A stretch of DNA of 64,000 nt, taken from contig NZ_NMVJ01000009.1 in the NCBI RefSeq assembly GCF_002250565.1, forward strand, positions 1-64,000. Direction: 5' to 3'. The DNA comes from Parenemella sanctibonifatiensis. Its GTDB lineage: Bacteria > Actinomycetota > Actinomycetes > Propionibacteriales > Propionibacteriaceae. The notes below the pieces were generated by a model, which searched no databases, was not told the DNA's origin, and was given only the letters and a program-made list of their open reading frames with translations. How positions within the stretch are numbered: position 1 is the first letter of the stretch; each line of letters begins with the position of its first letter. The position numbers were made by a program, and so were the translations under genes. Below are positions 49,803 to 60,597 of this stretch, piece by piece.

Positions 49803-50999
49803 TCAGGTGTGCTGGCCGCGCAGGTATCGGCCGAAGTGGGGCACCGTGAACGAGACCTGGCCGCGCTCGCCCGAATAGATCAGGCCCTTCTTCAACAGCG
49901 CGTCTCGTGCCGGCGACAGCGACTGCGGTTTGCGGTCGAGCAGTTCGGCCACCTTGGCGCTGGAGACCTGGGGTTGCGGATCGTCCTCGGTCGGTTCGGC
50001 AATCTGGGCGTCGGCCATCGCCCGAAGGTAGTCCCGTTCGGCGGGGGTGGCGCGCTCGTAGCGGGAGCCGAAGAAGCCGACGGCGAGCTCCTCCTCGGCC
50101 ACCGGTACGCAGACCCGGACATCGTCGGCGGTGATCGGGGAGCGGGGTGCGATGTCCCACGCAGCCTTGCCGTACGCCTGCAGGAAGTAGGGATAGCCGC
50201 CGGTGACGGCGTACATGTGTGCCAGCGCCTCGGGCTCCCAGCTGGCGTCCTCCTCGGCGGCCGGCGCGCTCAGTGCCCGGTCGGCGGCACCACGGTCCAG
50301 TCGATCGATGCGCTGATAGCGGAACAGACGTTCGGAGTAGGACTTCGAAGCTGACAACACAGCCGGCAGGTGGGGCAGTCCGGCGCCGACCACGATCAGC
50401 GGCAGGCCTTGCTGGCTCAGTTCGTGACAGGCCGCACAGAGCGCCGAGATGTCCTCGGGGCCGAGGTCCTGCATCTCGTCGATGAAGATCGCCACGCCGG
50501 TGCCCTGGTCGGCGGCGAGTCCACCGACGTCCGACAGCAGCTCGACCAGGTCGATCTCGATGTCGCCCGAATCGGCGCGGCCGCTGCGGGCAGCGACGCT
50601 GATGCCGGGGTTCCAGCGGTCCTTCAGTTTCGCACCGGCCCCGGCCTCACGCTCGATGAAGGCTTTGAGGGTGCCGAGCACCTGGTCGGTGTCGGGATGA
50701 CCGAGCTCCCGGATTGCCATGTGCAGGGCGGCGCCGAGCGGGCGCCGGAGCCGCTGGTCGGGACGCGCCTCGAACTTGCCGGTGCCCCACCCTGCCCGCA
50801 CCGCAGCCGAGCGGAGCGCGTTCAACAGCACGGTCTTGCCGACCCCGCGGAGCCCGGTGAGGATCATCGACCGTTCCGGGCGGCCACGGCGGGTCCGCTC
50901 CAGCACCACCTCGAAATTGCGCAACTGCTCGTCACGGCCGGCGAGTTCGGGCGGCCGTTGGCCGGCGCCGGGGGCGTACGGATTTTGGATCGGATCCAT
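49803..50999 (-). CDS. AAA-family ATPase (Orc1/Cdc6-like fold)
   Basis: A 398-residue P-loop ATPase. Walker A GLRGVGKT near residue 52, Walker B 'VAIFIDEMQDL' near 170, sensor-type 'LIVVGAGLPHLP', an arginine-rich lid ('YSERLFRYQRIDRLDR') and a C-terminal winged-helix region. This stand-alone type is widespread in actinobacteria with no assigned role. ATG lies eight bases after TAGATT (51008-51013, minus), with no ribosome site. Single gene. Confidence 0.82.
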   Translation of the reverse strand: MDPIQNPYAPGAGQRPPELAGRDEQLRNFEVVLERTRRGRPERSMILTGLRGVGKTVLLNALRSAAVRAGWGTGKFEARPDQRLRRPLGAALHMAIRELGHPDTDQVLGTLKAFIEREAGAGAKLKDRWNPGISVAARSGRADSGDIEIDLVELLSDVGGLAADQGTGVAIFIDEMQDLGPEDISALCAACHELSQQGLPLIVVGAGLPHLPAVLSASKSYSERLFRYQRIDRLDRGAADRALSAPAAEEDASWEPEALAHMYAVTGGYPYFLQAYGKAAWDIAPRSPITADDVRVCVPVAEEELAVGFFGSRYERATPAERDYLRAMADAQIAEPTEDDPQPQVSSAKVAELLDRKPQSLSPARDALLKKGLIYSGERGQVSFTVPHFGRYLRGQHT

Positions 51000-51074
51000 G
51001 GGATCGGAATCTATCCCGAGCTCTAGCCAAAATCCGATAGTGACACAGACACGGCGAGAACTCGTGATCCGCGG

Positions 51075-52007
51075 TCAGCGGGGGATGGTGGCCAGGATCC
51101 TGCCGTCCGGGTAGTACCGAGCAGTCGGCGGGCCGACGTTCCAAGTGAAGTGAGTTCCGTCGCGGGGCTCGCCGCCCTCGGTCCAGGTCGCCGTCCAGGT
51201 CACGCCGCTGACGTCGCCGATGGCCTGGTCCAGTTGGAACTCGTCCCAGCTGTACGCCGGATCGCCGACCATGCTCCACTGCACCGACCCGGGATCGACC
51301 GGCAGTGAGCTGGGCAGTTGGTTGGGGCAGCCGCTGCGCCGGCCGTCGCGATCGGTGAGGCAGTCGGCCAGCCACTCGTCCAGCTGTGCGTTGACATGTG
51401 CCTCGCCGGCCTCGCTCAAGCGCGCCGTCATCAGGGGTGCCGGTTCGGTGCGGGTCAGCGGATCGTGCAGGCCGATCGCCCAGGTGGTGGGCTCCACCTC
51501 CAGCAACTCGTCGACCTCCACCGAGACCAGCCAAGTCCCTGGCGGCGCAAACACCGAAATCGGCTGAATCGGATCCGGATCAAAAGCCAGCCGACTGCCG
51601 TTGATCGTGACCGGCGCCGAGCGTGGGGCCTGCATGGCGCCGAGCAACCGCCACGTGTGGACGTCGCCCACCAGGCCCGCATCCAGATCCACCTCCAGGG
51701 TGACCTGGCGGCTGTCGGCTCCGGCCTTCAGCGTCACGGTCGCCGCACCGGTCTCCTCGTCGACCTCGTCGATGGTGAAGCCGTCGATGCGACCCTCGGC
51801 GGTGGCTGCGGCGGTATCCGGTACCACCGGCCACTCGTCGGCGTCGTACTTCTGGCTGTCCTCAGTGAGCTGCCAAGCATCGGCGTAGCGGCCATCGACG
51901 ATGGCTTGCAGATAGCGCTCCGCGAGCTCCCGCTCGGGGCTGTCGTCGAGTGCAGTGCAGCCGGACAGGCCGAGCACCAGGACCAACGCGAAGATGAGCG
52001 TACGCAC
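51075..52007 (-). CDS. Lipoprotein with NTF2-like N-terminal domain
   Basis: A 310-residue lipoprotein: signal peptide with lipobox LGLSGC (Cys near residue 17), then 'ERELAERYLQAIVDGRYADAWQLTED', the start of an NTF2-like (MecA-N type) domain, and a beta-rich C-terminal half. Proteins of this plan are surface lipoproteins of unknown role. GTG lies six bases after TAGGCT (52014-52019, minus), a leaderless layout. Confidence 0.75.
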   Translation of the reverse strand: MRTLIFALVLVLGLSGCTALDDSPERELAERYLQAIVDGRYADAWQLTEDSQKYDADEWPVVPDTAAATAEGRIDGFTIDEVDEETGAATVTLKAGADSRQVTLEVDLDAGLVGDVHTWRLLGAMQAPRSAPVTINGSRLAFDPDPIQPISVFAPPGTWLVSVEVDELLEVEPTTWAIGLHDPLTRTEPAPLMTARLSEAGEAHVNAQLDEWLADCLTDRDGRRSGCPNQLPSSLPVDPGSVQWSMVGDPAYSWDEFQLDQAIGDVSGVTWTATWTEGGEPRDGTHFTWNVGPPTARYYPDGRILATIPR

Positions 52008-52193
52008 GGGCTCAGCCTACGGGCTGGGCGTACCTCTGCTGTTGCGTCGTGATCGGCCGGCTCTGGCGAACTCTGACAGACTCTAGGGCAAACACAATAA
52101 GATCGAAGAAGGGGCAATCCTCAGATCACGGCTGGATTGGGCTCTCTGGTGGTGTCTAGCGCCAGTCCAATAGCGGCGAAGACGAGGGAATCG

Positions 52194-53156
52194 TCAGTGA
52201 TCGGCAGGGACGGCCGCATCGTCGGCGTGCTTGTCCTTGCCGAACGGCAACAGGTGGATGATCACGACGATGATCCCGCCGATGATCACACCCAGGATCG
52301 CGGACATCAGCGTGTTGACCAGCCAACCCAGCACCGGCCCCACGCCGGGGATGGCGGCCACGGGCACCTCGAGCATGTGGACGAACTCATAGATCGGGTG
52401 GAAGCCCAACTCATCCATGCCGACCAGCAGGATGTGGCCGCCGACCCACAGCATCGCAATGGTGCCGACCACCGACAGCACCGCCAGCACCTTCGGCATG
52501 GCGTTGACCAACATCCGACCGGTGCGCTGGGACTGTTCGGAGTCTCGCTCGGCCATCGCCAGGCCGATGTCGTCCATCTTCACGATCAGCGCGACCACGC
52601 CATACACCAACGCGGTGATGAGGATCGCGACCGTCACCAAGGCGGCCAGTCGCAGCCAGAACCCTTCCGCAGCGATCTCGTTGAGGGAGATCACCATGAT
52701 CTCGGCCGACAGGATGAAGTCGGTGCGGATGGCATTGCTGACCATCGTCTTCTCATGATCGGCGCCCTGGGCAGCGACCGGGGTCTCCTTGTCGGGATGA
52801 TGGCCTGAGACCCACTCCCACAGCTTCTCCGCACCCTCGAAGCACAGGTACGCGCCGCCGACCATCAGCAGCGGGGTGAGGATCCACGGGATGAACTGAC
52901 TCAGCAGCATCACGATGACGATGATGATCGCCTTGTTGAGCAGCGATCCTTTGGCGATGCGCCAGATGATCGGCAGCTCCCGATTGGGCTTGAAACCGCG
53001 TACGTACTGCGGGGTCACCGCGGTGTCATCGATCACCACGCCGGCCGCCTTGGCGGAGGCCTTACCGGCGGCCGCGCTGATGTCGTCAACCGACGCCGCC
53101 GCCACGCGGGCAATCGCCGCGATGTCGTCCAACAGTGCTGCCAGGCCACCGGCCAT
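52194..53156 (-). CDS. DUF808 family membrane protein (YedI-like)
   Basis: A 320-residue protein with 'GGLAALLDDIAAIARVAAASVDDISAAAGKASAKAAGVVIDDTAVTPQYV' at the N-terminus, the DUF808 signature, followed by five to six membrane helices, 'GGAYLCFEGAEKLWEW' and 'IRTDFILSAEIMVISLNEI'. Function unknown despite wide distribution. ATG follows AAGGGA. Confidence 0.9.
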   Translation of the reverse strand: MAGGLAALLDDIAAIARVAAASVDDISAAAGKASAKAAGVVIDDTAVTPQYVRGFKPNRELPIIWRIAKGSLLNKAIIIVIVMLLSQFIPWILTPLLMVGGAYLCFEGAEKLWEWVSGHHPDKETPVAAQGADHEKTMVSNAIRTDFILSAEIMVISLNEIAAEGFWLRLAALVTVAILITALVYGVVALIVKMDDIGLAMAERDSEQSQRTGRMLVNAMPKVLAVLSVVGTIAMLWVGGHILLVGMDELGFHPIYEFVHMLEVPVAAIPGVGPVLGWLVNTLMSAILGVIIGGIIVVIIHLLPFGKDKHADDAAVPADH

Positions 53157-53213
53157 GAGGGTCCCTTTCGTAAGCCGGTTCGAGCATACGGGGTGAAGGG
53201 GTGCGTATGCCTG

Positions 53214-54245
53214 TCAGATCTGGGTGCCGAAGCGATGCCGCAACACCGCGAAGAGGACGTCGGGGTTGGGCACCTCCACCACCCGCAGCTGCTTGAGCTC
53301 GGCTCCGCCGGCGTCCCGGAAGATCATGAACATCCCATCCCGGGTCTTGGTGAAGGTGACCTGGGCGATGTTGGCGCCGGGGATGTTCGTACGCCCGATG
53401 CGTACGGTGTCCCCGGACACCACGGCCTTGCCGAACTTCAGTTCACCGCCCTGGTTGGCCTTCTGCAGCCATGCCTCGTTGATCTTGGCGCGCAGTCCGG
53501 TGAACGCCGGTTCGTCCTCGATCGGGACCGCATCGGTCTTGCTCTCCCAGCCGATGGCATTGACCAAGGAGTCGGATTCGAAGTTGGTGGTGTAGACGGC
53601 CTCATGCCACGGGATCTCCCGGATCTTGCTCCGGTTGACGGCGACGATTCGGTCATCGAAGGCGGCGGCTGCTCGAATGCCGGCCGGGCGCGACACCCAG
53701 AGGAGCCCTGCCGCAAGAGCCAGCGCGACGAATGCCAGGACGGCGCCGCCCAGGCGATTGCCGACGATCAGGTCCCGCCACAGCAGCCAGGCGCCGACGC
53801 CGACGATCAGGCAGGCCGCCAGCGTGCCGAAGGCAACCCCGGCATTGCTGCGAGTGGTGACGGCCACATGGGCCGGCGGCAGGGCCGAGATCTCGTTGAC
53901 CAGGGCCAGGTCCTTGACGTGGCGGATCACCACGGCAACGATCATCGCCACGGCCACCAAGGTCGCCGCGATGCCGGCGTACGGCACGGCTTGGACCGAG
54001 TCGGTCTCGACGGCGAGGATCTGCTCATAGGTCCGCACCGACGTGCCGCCGCGACGGCGCCAGGTGCGGCAGCTGTCACCGGGGGACATCGGTTGACCGT
54101 TGCAGGTGACCAGGACCTCCTTGCCCCGGTTCATGACGGCGAAGACCACCCCCGCGGCGGCCAGCAGAGCCAGCCAGATCAGGGTGACGATGGGCAGCCG
54201 CTTCAGCAGCGCAAGGTCGATTCCGACCGCCTTGTTGTCACTCAC
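53214..54245 (-). CDS. Membrane protein of unknown function with C-terminal PH-like region
   Basis: A 343-residue protein with four predicted helices in the first 190 residues ('LPIVTLIWLALLAAAGVVFAV', 'AGIAATLVAVAMIVAVVI', 'AFGTLAACLIVGVGAWLL', 'GGAVLAFVALALAAGLLW') and an exposed loop with two cysteines. The C-terminal half, 'AAAAFDDRIVAVNRSKIREIPWHEAVYTTNFES', reads like a PH-type domain of the DUF6585 sort (tentative). GTG lies seven bases after TACGCT (54253-54258, minus). Confidence 0.65.
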   Translation of the reverse strand: MSDNKAVGIDLALLKRLPIVTLIWLALLAAAGVVFAVMNRGKEVLVTCNGQPMSPGDSCRTWRRRGGTSVRTYEQILAVETDSVQAVPYAGIAATLVAVAMIVAVVIRHVKDLALVNEISALPPAHVAVTTRSNAGVAFGTLAACLIVGVGAWLLWRDLIVGNRLGGAVLAFVALALAAGLLWVSRPAGIRAAAAFDDRIVAVNRSKIREIPWHEAVYTTNFESDSLVNAIGWESKTDAVPIEDEPAFTGLRAKINEAWLQKANQGGELKFGKAVVSGDTVRIGRTNIPGANIAQVTFTKTRDGMFMIFRDAGGAELKQLRVVEVPNPDVLFAVLRHRFGTQI

Positions 54246-54387
54246 GGCACGAAGCGTAGGGCTAAACGGCTCCCATTGCCCGCAGGTGCGATCCGGTGGG
54301 CCCCGGGGGGCTGCCGGTCGGTCGCGAGTCGCCACGGCCGGCGCGGTAGGGTCGCGGCAAGCGCACCCGAGCTTTGGAGCAGATTCC

Positions 54388-55404
54388 ATGTCCCACGCCC
54401 TCGTTGCCAACGCCACGGACGGCACCGTTTCGACCTTCGCCATCGACGGCGAGCAGTTGGTACGCCGCGCGGTGACCGAGGTCGGTCCCGGCGTCAGCAC
54501 ATTCGCTGTGGCGCCGGAGCTCGGACTGGTCTTCGCCGGCGTGAAGGGCTCCGATGGTGGCGGCCCGCAGATCCTGACGCTGCGTTTTGACGAGCCCAGC
54601 GGCAAGCTCGAGGAGGTCAGCCGCCGGGAGTCGCCGGTCGGTGCCACCTATCTGGAGCTGACCCCGAATCGCCGCACGCTGCTGTGCGCCAGCTACCACA
54701 ATGGCGTCGGGCTGGCGTGGCCGGTCGACGCCGAGGGCATCTTGGGGGAGCCCGGCGGCCGGATCGAGTACCCCAACCTCCACTGCGTGGTCGCTGCCTA
54801 TGACGAACAGGCCTACTTCGTGTCCCTGGGCGCCGATCTGATCGCGCGCTGTGACATCGATGCCGACGCCAACCTCGCCGTCGCCGCGACTGCGCCGGCC
54901 CCGCAGGGCTCCGGTCCGCGCCATCTGGTGTTGGACGCCACCCGCACCGCGGCGTACGTCATCACCGAGTATTCCGGCGAGGTGCTGCAGTACAGCCGCG
55001 ACCACCTCGGCCAGCTGCACGAGCAGGAGAAGGTCACCATCGTCGATCCCGACGCCGGGCTGCAGCATTCCCGGCTGGGGGCGGACCCGAAGGCCGAGCC
55101 GCTGATCTGGGGTGCCGACCTCCAGCTCGATCCGCAGGGCCGAGCGGTGTGGGCCAGCGAGCGGGGCGCCAGCACGATCGCCACCATCGACTTCAACGGG
55201 GACCGACTCGGGTCGGTGGTGCAGTTGCAGGGCACCGAACCGCAGCCGCGTGGTTTCAACGTGAGTCCGGACGGCGCGTACGTGCTGGTGACCGGCGAGC
55301 GGTCCACCACGGTCACGCTGTATCGCGTCGGTGATGCCGGTCAGCTCGAACAGGCCGATCGGGCCGAGACCGGCAACGGCGCCAACTGGGTCCGCTTCAT
55401 CTGA
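54388..55404 (+). CDS. Lactonase-family beta-propeller protein
   Basis: A 338-residue seven-bladed propeller of the YbhE/YkgB 6-phosphogluconolactonase family. Marks: 'GPGVSTFAVAPELGLVFAG', 'LELTPNRRTLLCASYHNG', 'GSGPRHLVLDATRTAAYVITE' and 'PQPRGFNVSPDGAYVLVTGE'. It could hydrolyse a sugar lactone; many relatives are uncharacterised. ATG follows TTGGAG at eight bases. The S9 peptidase gene follows in the same direction after 86 bp. Confidence 0.82.
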   Translation: MSHALVANATDGTVSTFAIDGEQLVRRAVTEVGPGVSTFAVAPELGLVFAGVKGSDGGGPQILTLRFDEPSGKLEEVSRRESPVGATYLELTPNRRTLLCASYHNGVGLAWPVDAEGILGEPGGRIEYPNLHCVVAAYDEQAYFVSLGADLIARCDIDADANLAVAATAPAPQGSGPRHLVLDATRTAAYVITEYSGEVLQYSRDHLGQLHEQEKVTIVDPDAGLQHSRLGADPKAEPLIWGADLQLDPQGRAVWASERGASTIATIDFNGDRLGSVVQLQGTEPQPRGFNVSPDGAYVLVTGERSTTVTLYRVGDAGQLEQADRAETGNGANWVRFI

Positions 55405-55490
55405 GACGTGCCAGCTGCCCCGGCCCGCATCTGAGTGAGGGGCGGGCTCGCACGTCAGTTTCACCACGCCAACAAACCAAGGACGTACGC

Positions 55491-57290
55491 ATGACTCTGC
55501 CCGTTGACCTGATGACCCAGCTGTTGTCCCTGGAGAACTGGCTCGGCTTCGACATCGACGACGACGGCCGGGTGCTGGCCGGCTGCGATGCGCCCGGGTC
55601 GACGCAGCTCTTCGAGCTCGCCGGGGACGCCGCGCCGCGGCAGCTGACCGACCTGCCGACACGCTGCTCGGGCCGCTACGTCCCGGGCCGGCGAATGATC
55701 TTGGTCTCCCACGACGACGGCGGCAACGAGCGTTCCCAGATCTCCACCCTCGACCCGGACGATCCGCAGCTGCGGCTCGAGCCGCTGGTGCACGATCCCG
55801 CCTATCAGCACGTCATCCACGACGTCACCGCGACCGAGCTGGTCTATTCGACCAACCGTCGCAACGGCGTCGATATGGACCTGGTGGTCCGCAACCTCGA
55901 CGACGGCAGCGAACGCGTCGTTTACGACCGGGGTGGGTACGCCGTCGGCGCGGCGGTCAGCAATGACCGCGAGACGATCGCCTTCACCCGGCTCACCGCC
56001 AAGCCGATCTCCACCGCCATCGACCTCGTCCGCGGTGGCGAGGTGTCGACCCTGACCGATCCCGATGCGCACGCCAGGCATTCGCTGGTCGGCTTCACCC
56101 CTGACGACAGTGCGCTGCTGCTGGCCAGCAACCACGACCGCGACATGACCGCGATCGTCTCCTACGACCTCAACTCCGGCGAGCCGACCACCTTGGTCGC
56201 CGACGACGATCACGAGCTCGATGCAGCACTGTCCAAGGACGGCTCGACGCTGCTGGTGCGGACCATGATCAACGGCTCCGAACTGCTGTCGCTGCACGAG
56301 CCCGACGGTCAGCTGCGCGCCACAGTCGACCTGCCGGTTGGGATCGTCGTCGCGCCGGTCTGGGCAGCCGACGGCTCGGCCGTACTGGTGACCCACACCG
56401 GGCCGACCGCCCCGACCGCGATCTTTCGGATCGACGCGCGCACCGGGCGTACGGAGCGGGTCACCGGCACCGAGGTGTCGGCCGGCCTGCGTGACCACCT
56501 GGTCGACTGCCGCGTGGACTGGGTGCCGACGAGCGACGGTGAGCAGATCCCGGTCTTCGTCTATCCCGGGCGTACCGACCATCCGCAGTCGGTGGCGGCG
56601 CTGCAGGGCGCCAGCGTGATCCACATCCACGGCGGGCCCGAGGGCATGTCGTCGCGCCAGTTCCAGTCCGTCATCCAGGCGTTGGCGATCTACGGGCTGA
56701 CCGTCGTGGTGCCCAACGTCCGCGGCTCGGCCGGCTACGGCAAGCGCTGGGTCAGCCTCGACGACGTCGAGAAGCGACTCGACTCGGTCGGCGACCTCGC
56801 CGCGCTCCACGCCTGGCTGCCGAGCCAGGGACTGGATGCCTCCCGCAGCGCACTGTGGGGCGCCTCCTACGGCGGCTACATGGTGTTGGCCGGCGTCTCG
56901 ATGCAGCCCGAGTTGTGGGCCGCCGGCGTCGACATCGTCGGGATGAGCTCGTTGGTGACCTTCCTGGAGAACACCGCGCCCTATCGCCGACAGGCCCGCG
57001 AGCGGGAGTATGGCTCGCTGGAGCACGACCGCGCGATGCTCGAGGCCGCTTCGCCGATCACCTACCTTGATCAGATCCGCGCCTCGCTCATGATCATTCA
57101 CGGCGCCAACGACCCGCGGGTGCCGCTCAGTGAGGCCGAGCAGATCGCGGCCGCACTCGAGAGCAAGGGCATCCCTCACCAGCTCAAGGTGTACGCCGAC
57201 GAGGGGCATGGGCTCGCGAAGCGCGCCAACCGGATGGACGCCTACCCGGCGGCGTACCGCTTCCTCAAGGAGCAGCTGGCGAAGGGATGA
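55491..57290 (+). CDS. S9-family prolyl oligopeptidase/acylaminoacyl peptidase-like
   Basis: A 599-residue protein: a WD40-like beta-propeller (about 1-340) and a C-terminal alpha/beta hydrolase. Oxyanion-loop motif 'VIHIHGGPEGM', nucleophile in WGASYGGYM (about residue 458), Asp in 'HGANDPRVPLSEAEQ' and His in DEGHGLAKR. It cleaves short peptides or acylated amino acids; cytoplasmic, no signal peptide. ATG follows AAGGA at seven bases. Confidence 0.9.
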   Translation: MTLPVDLMTQLLSLENWLGFDIDDDGRVLAGCDAPGSTQLFELAGDAAPRQLTDLPTRCSGRYVPGRRMILVSHDDGGNERSQISTLDPDDPQLRLEPLVHDPAYQHVIHDVTATELVYSTNRRNGVDMDLVVRNLDDGSERVVYDRGGYAVGAAVSNDRETIAFTRLTAKPISTAIDLVRGGEVSTLTDPDAHARHSLVGFTPDDSALLLASNHDRDMTAIVSYDLNSGEPTTLVADDDHELDAALSKDGSTLLVRTMINGSELLSLHEPDGQLRATVDLPVGIVVAPVWAADGSAVLVTHTGPTAPTAIFRIDARTGRTERVTGTEVSAGLRDHLVDCRVDWVPTSDGEQIPVFVYPGRTDHPQSVAALQGASVIHIHGGPEGMSSRQFQSVIQALAIYGLTVVVPNVRGSAGYGKRWVSLDDVEKRLDSVGDLAALHAWLPSQGLDASRSALWGASYGGYMVLAGVSMQPELWAAGVDIVGMSSLVTFLENTAPYRRQAREREYGSLEHDRAMLEAASPITYLDQIRASLMIIHGANDPRVPLSEAEQIAAALESKGIPHQLKVYADEGHGLAKRANRMDAYPAAYRFLKEQLAKG

Positions 57291-57314
57291 GGGCCACGGC
57301 GGTCCGACTGACCA

Positions 57315-57947
57315 TCAGTCCAGTGGCCAGGTGAGCTGGGCGCCGTCGGGCAGATCGCGGATGGCGAGGGCGAGCTTGGCGCGCTCGAGCATCCCCTGGA
57401 CGTCGTCGGTGGCGGTGAGGTTGGCGACCGTGAAGTCGCCGCCCGCCACGAACGGGAGCCGGGGCGTCAAGCGTTGCCCGAACGGCAGGCGGCCGTGCTC
57501 GGCCTGCCATTCCTGAGCCAGCGGATATCCGGTCAGCACCTCGGCGTCACCGAGGATCGTGGCTGCCCACTCCTCGAGTGAGGAGCCGAGGTGCTCGCGC
57601 TCTCCGGTCTCGGGGTCGAAGGAGACCACCGTGCCGCCGTCGAAGGCGAACTGGCCGCCGAAGATGTCCTCGGAAAAGAAATAGAGGCCATCGGCCAGGT
57701 CGTCGTACGCCGCCCGCCAGCCGGTGCCGTCATTCCAGTTGTCGAGCATGCCGGGCTCGCTGCCCGCGCCGCGAATCACCAGCGCCGACTCGAATGCGAC
57801 GAATCCGTTGCGTCGGCGTAGCAGATCGCCGAGTTGCCGTCCCAGGGCGGTGTCCGGGACCGAGGCGATCGGATTGGTGGAGATGGCCTCCGACCCGATC
57901 GAGAGCAGGGTGTCGAGCGCGCTGTCAGCCTGAGGGTCCCTGTTCAC
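57315..57947 (-). CDS. SMI1/KNR4 (SUKH)-like protein
   Basis: A 210-residue protein with the SUKH-like pattern 'LLRRRNGFVAFESALVIRG', 'YFFSEDIFGGQFAF..GTVVSFDPETGE', 'LGSSLEEWAATILGD' and 'LTGYPLAQEWQAEHG'. SUKH proteins are frequent immunity proteins, but stand-alone members occur without toxins and none is seen here. GTG overlaps the stop of the DinB gene (GTGA), so the two are co-translated. Confidence 0.75.
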   Translation of the reverse strand: MNRDPQADSALDTLLSIGSEAISTNPIASVPDTALGRQLGDLLRRRNGFVAFESALVIRGAGSEPGMLDNWNDGTGWRAAYDDLADGLYFFSEDIFGGQFAFDGGTVVSFDPETGEREHLGSSLEEWAATILGDAEVLTGYPLAQEWQAEHGRLPFGQRLTPRLPFVAGGDFTVANLTATDDVQGMLERAKLALAIRDLPDGAQLTWPLD

Positions 57948-58447
57948 CCGAGCAGGCCGCGCAGGTATGCCGCCTGACCGGCGTGCTGTGCAGCGTCGTC
58001 GACGATGGACACCAGGCGTACGCCGCGGGTCACCGGCGGGTCCCAGTTGGTGTCGATGACTGCGTCCCAGTCGTCCGCGCCGAGCTTGGCGATGTAGTCG
58101 CGGGTGGCTGCCGCAGTCGCCTCGAGGTAGCCGGTCAGCAGGCCCGGATCGGTGACGGTGACCTTGGCGACCTCCTCGGGGGAGTGGCCGTAGCCCATCG
58201 CGTCTGCGGGCAGGTCGAGCCCGAAGCGCTGCTGCCAGCCGCCGGTGTGCCAGACCTCCTCGGTGCCGGCCAGGACCGCCAACTGGGCATCCTCCTCGCG
58301 GGCGGCGTGCCACGCCAGCCACGTGATCGAGTTGGTGGTCGGCGTCGGTTGGTGGTTGAGCTGACCGGCGGCAAGACCGTCGATCGCGGCGGCGAACGCC
58401 TCATGGGGGCGTGAGTGGAAGTCCAGGAACAGCGCAGTCAGATCCAT
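57944..58447 (-). CDS. DinB/mycothiol-dependent maleylpyruvate isomerase-like protein
   Basis: A 167-residue four-helix protein: 'FLDFHSRPHEAFAAAIDGLAAGQLNHQPTPTTNSITWLAWHAAREEDAQLAVL' and 'LVSIVDDAAQHAGQAAYLRGLLG' supply the three histidine ligands of the DinB fold. It likely handles thiol adducts; substrate unknown. ATG lies seven bases after TACGGT (58455-58460, minus). Coupled to the SUKH-like gene. Confidence 0.85.
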   Translation of the reverse strand: MDLTALFLDFHSRPHEAFAAAIDGLAAGQLNHQPTPTTNSITWLAWHAAREEDAQLAVLAGTEEVWHTGGWQQRFGLDLPADAMGYGHSPEEVAKVTVTDPGLLTGYLEATAAATRDYIAKLGADDWDAVIDTNWDPPVTRGVRLVSIVDDAAQHAGQAAYLRGLLG

Positions 58448-58495
58448 GCCGTCCACCGTAGTCCGGGGATGATGGCCCGCTGTGTGCTGGGGGTC

Positions 58496-58574
58496 CGATC
58501 GAATCGGTCGACTCGACTGCCCAGGAAGTGCCTTCCCGGCCCCGAATCGCCGATCGAGTCGACCGAAACGATCG
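58496..58574. repeat. 79-bp imperfect inverted repeat
   Basis: 24-bp arms sharing CGATCG-N2-TCGGTCGACTCGA (left arm 58496-58519; right arm 58551-58574, inverted), with a 31-bp centre that itself contains GGAAGTGCCTTCC. It lies upstream of the DinB promoter and after the citrate synthase terminator. Looks like a single REP/BIME-type element. Confidence 0.7.
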
Positions 58575-58618
58575 CAGCCGGCGTACGCCCGTCGCCAACC
58601 CATCCCGGGACGGCAAGA

Positions 58619-58645
58619 ACGCCCACCCCCGACGGGGATGGGCGT
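58619..58645 (-). terminator. Intrinsic terminator of gltA
   Basis: ACGCCCA(C)CCCC / GGGG(A)TGGGCGT, 11-bp arms with one internal mismatch and a four-base loop, followed on the minus strand by TCTTG. It starts 12 bases after the gltA stop. Confidence 0.7.
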
Positions 58646-58657
58646 CTGCTCAGTCGC

Positions 58658-59941
<1,284 letters not shown>

Positions 59942-60086
59942 GGTGACCTCCTGCGGTAGGGGACTTCATCATCGCCCACCGCGGCGGGAGCTGCGACACA
60001 GAGTCCATCAGTGATGTCAAAAAAGCATTTCCAAGATGTTGTGGTCCACTTTGCCGAGTTGGCCGCGGTTGAGCAAACGCGCGGGC

Positions 60087-60500
60087 TCAGTCCTGGCCCG
60101 CCAGAACGGCGGTCAGCGCCTCCGCGGCCCGGTCCAGGGTGGCATCCGGATCGTCGCCCAAGTCGGCGCCGGGAAGGTCGAATCGGAGGTCCTGTTCGGA
60201 GTTGGTCGGGATGACGTGGAGATGGGTGTGAGGCACCTCGTAGCCGGCAATCACCAGACCAATGCGCTGACAGTCGAAGGCCTCCAACTGCGCCCGGCCG
60301 ATCCGCTGCGCGACCTGCAGCAGGTGGGCGGCGTGTTCGGCGGAAAGGTCGATCCAATGGTCGGTCTCGGCGATCGGCACCACCAAGGTGTGCCCGAGCG
60401 TACGCGGTCCGACGTCGAGGAAGGCGGCACACAGATCGTCCCGATGGACGATCCGGCCGGGCAGCTCGCCGTTGATGATTCGGGAGAACAGGGTGCTCAT
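60087..60500 (-). CDS. HIT-family hydrolase
   Basis: A 137-residue histidine-triad nucleotide-binding protein: 'FSRIINGELPGRIVHRDDLCAAFLDVGPRTLGHTLVVP' and the triad HTHLHVIP near residue 95. It hydrolyses nucleoside phosphoramidates or dinucleotides. ATG 60500 gives the normal N-terminus; a TTG four codons upstream is possible. Confidence 0.92.
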   Translation of the reverse strand: MSTLFSRIINGELPGRIVHRDDLCAAFLDVGPRTLGHTLVVPIAETDHWIDLSAEHAAHLLQVAQRIGRAQLEAFDCQRIGLVIAGYEVPHTHLHVIPTNSEQDLRFDLPGADLGDDPDATLDRAAEALTAVLAGQD

Positions 60501-60597
60501 GCCCCCATCCAATCAGGAGCCGTACGCCCACCCGCCTCGGGTCCCCATCCCCTGCCCTGGCGGAGGACCCAGGCGACGACAGCTGAGGCCGACAACC

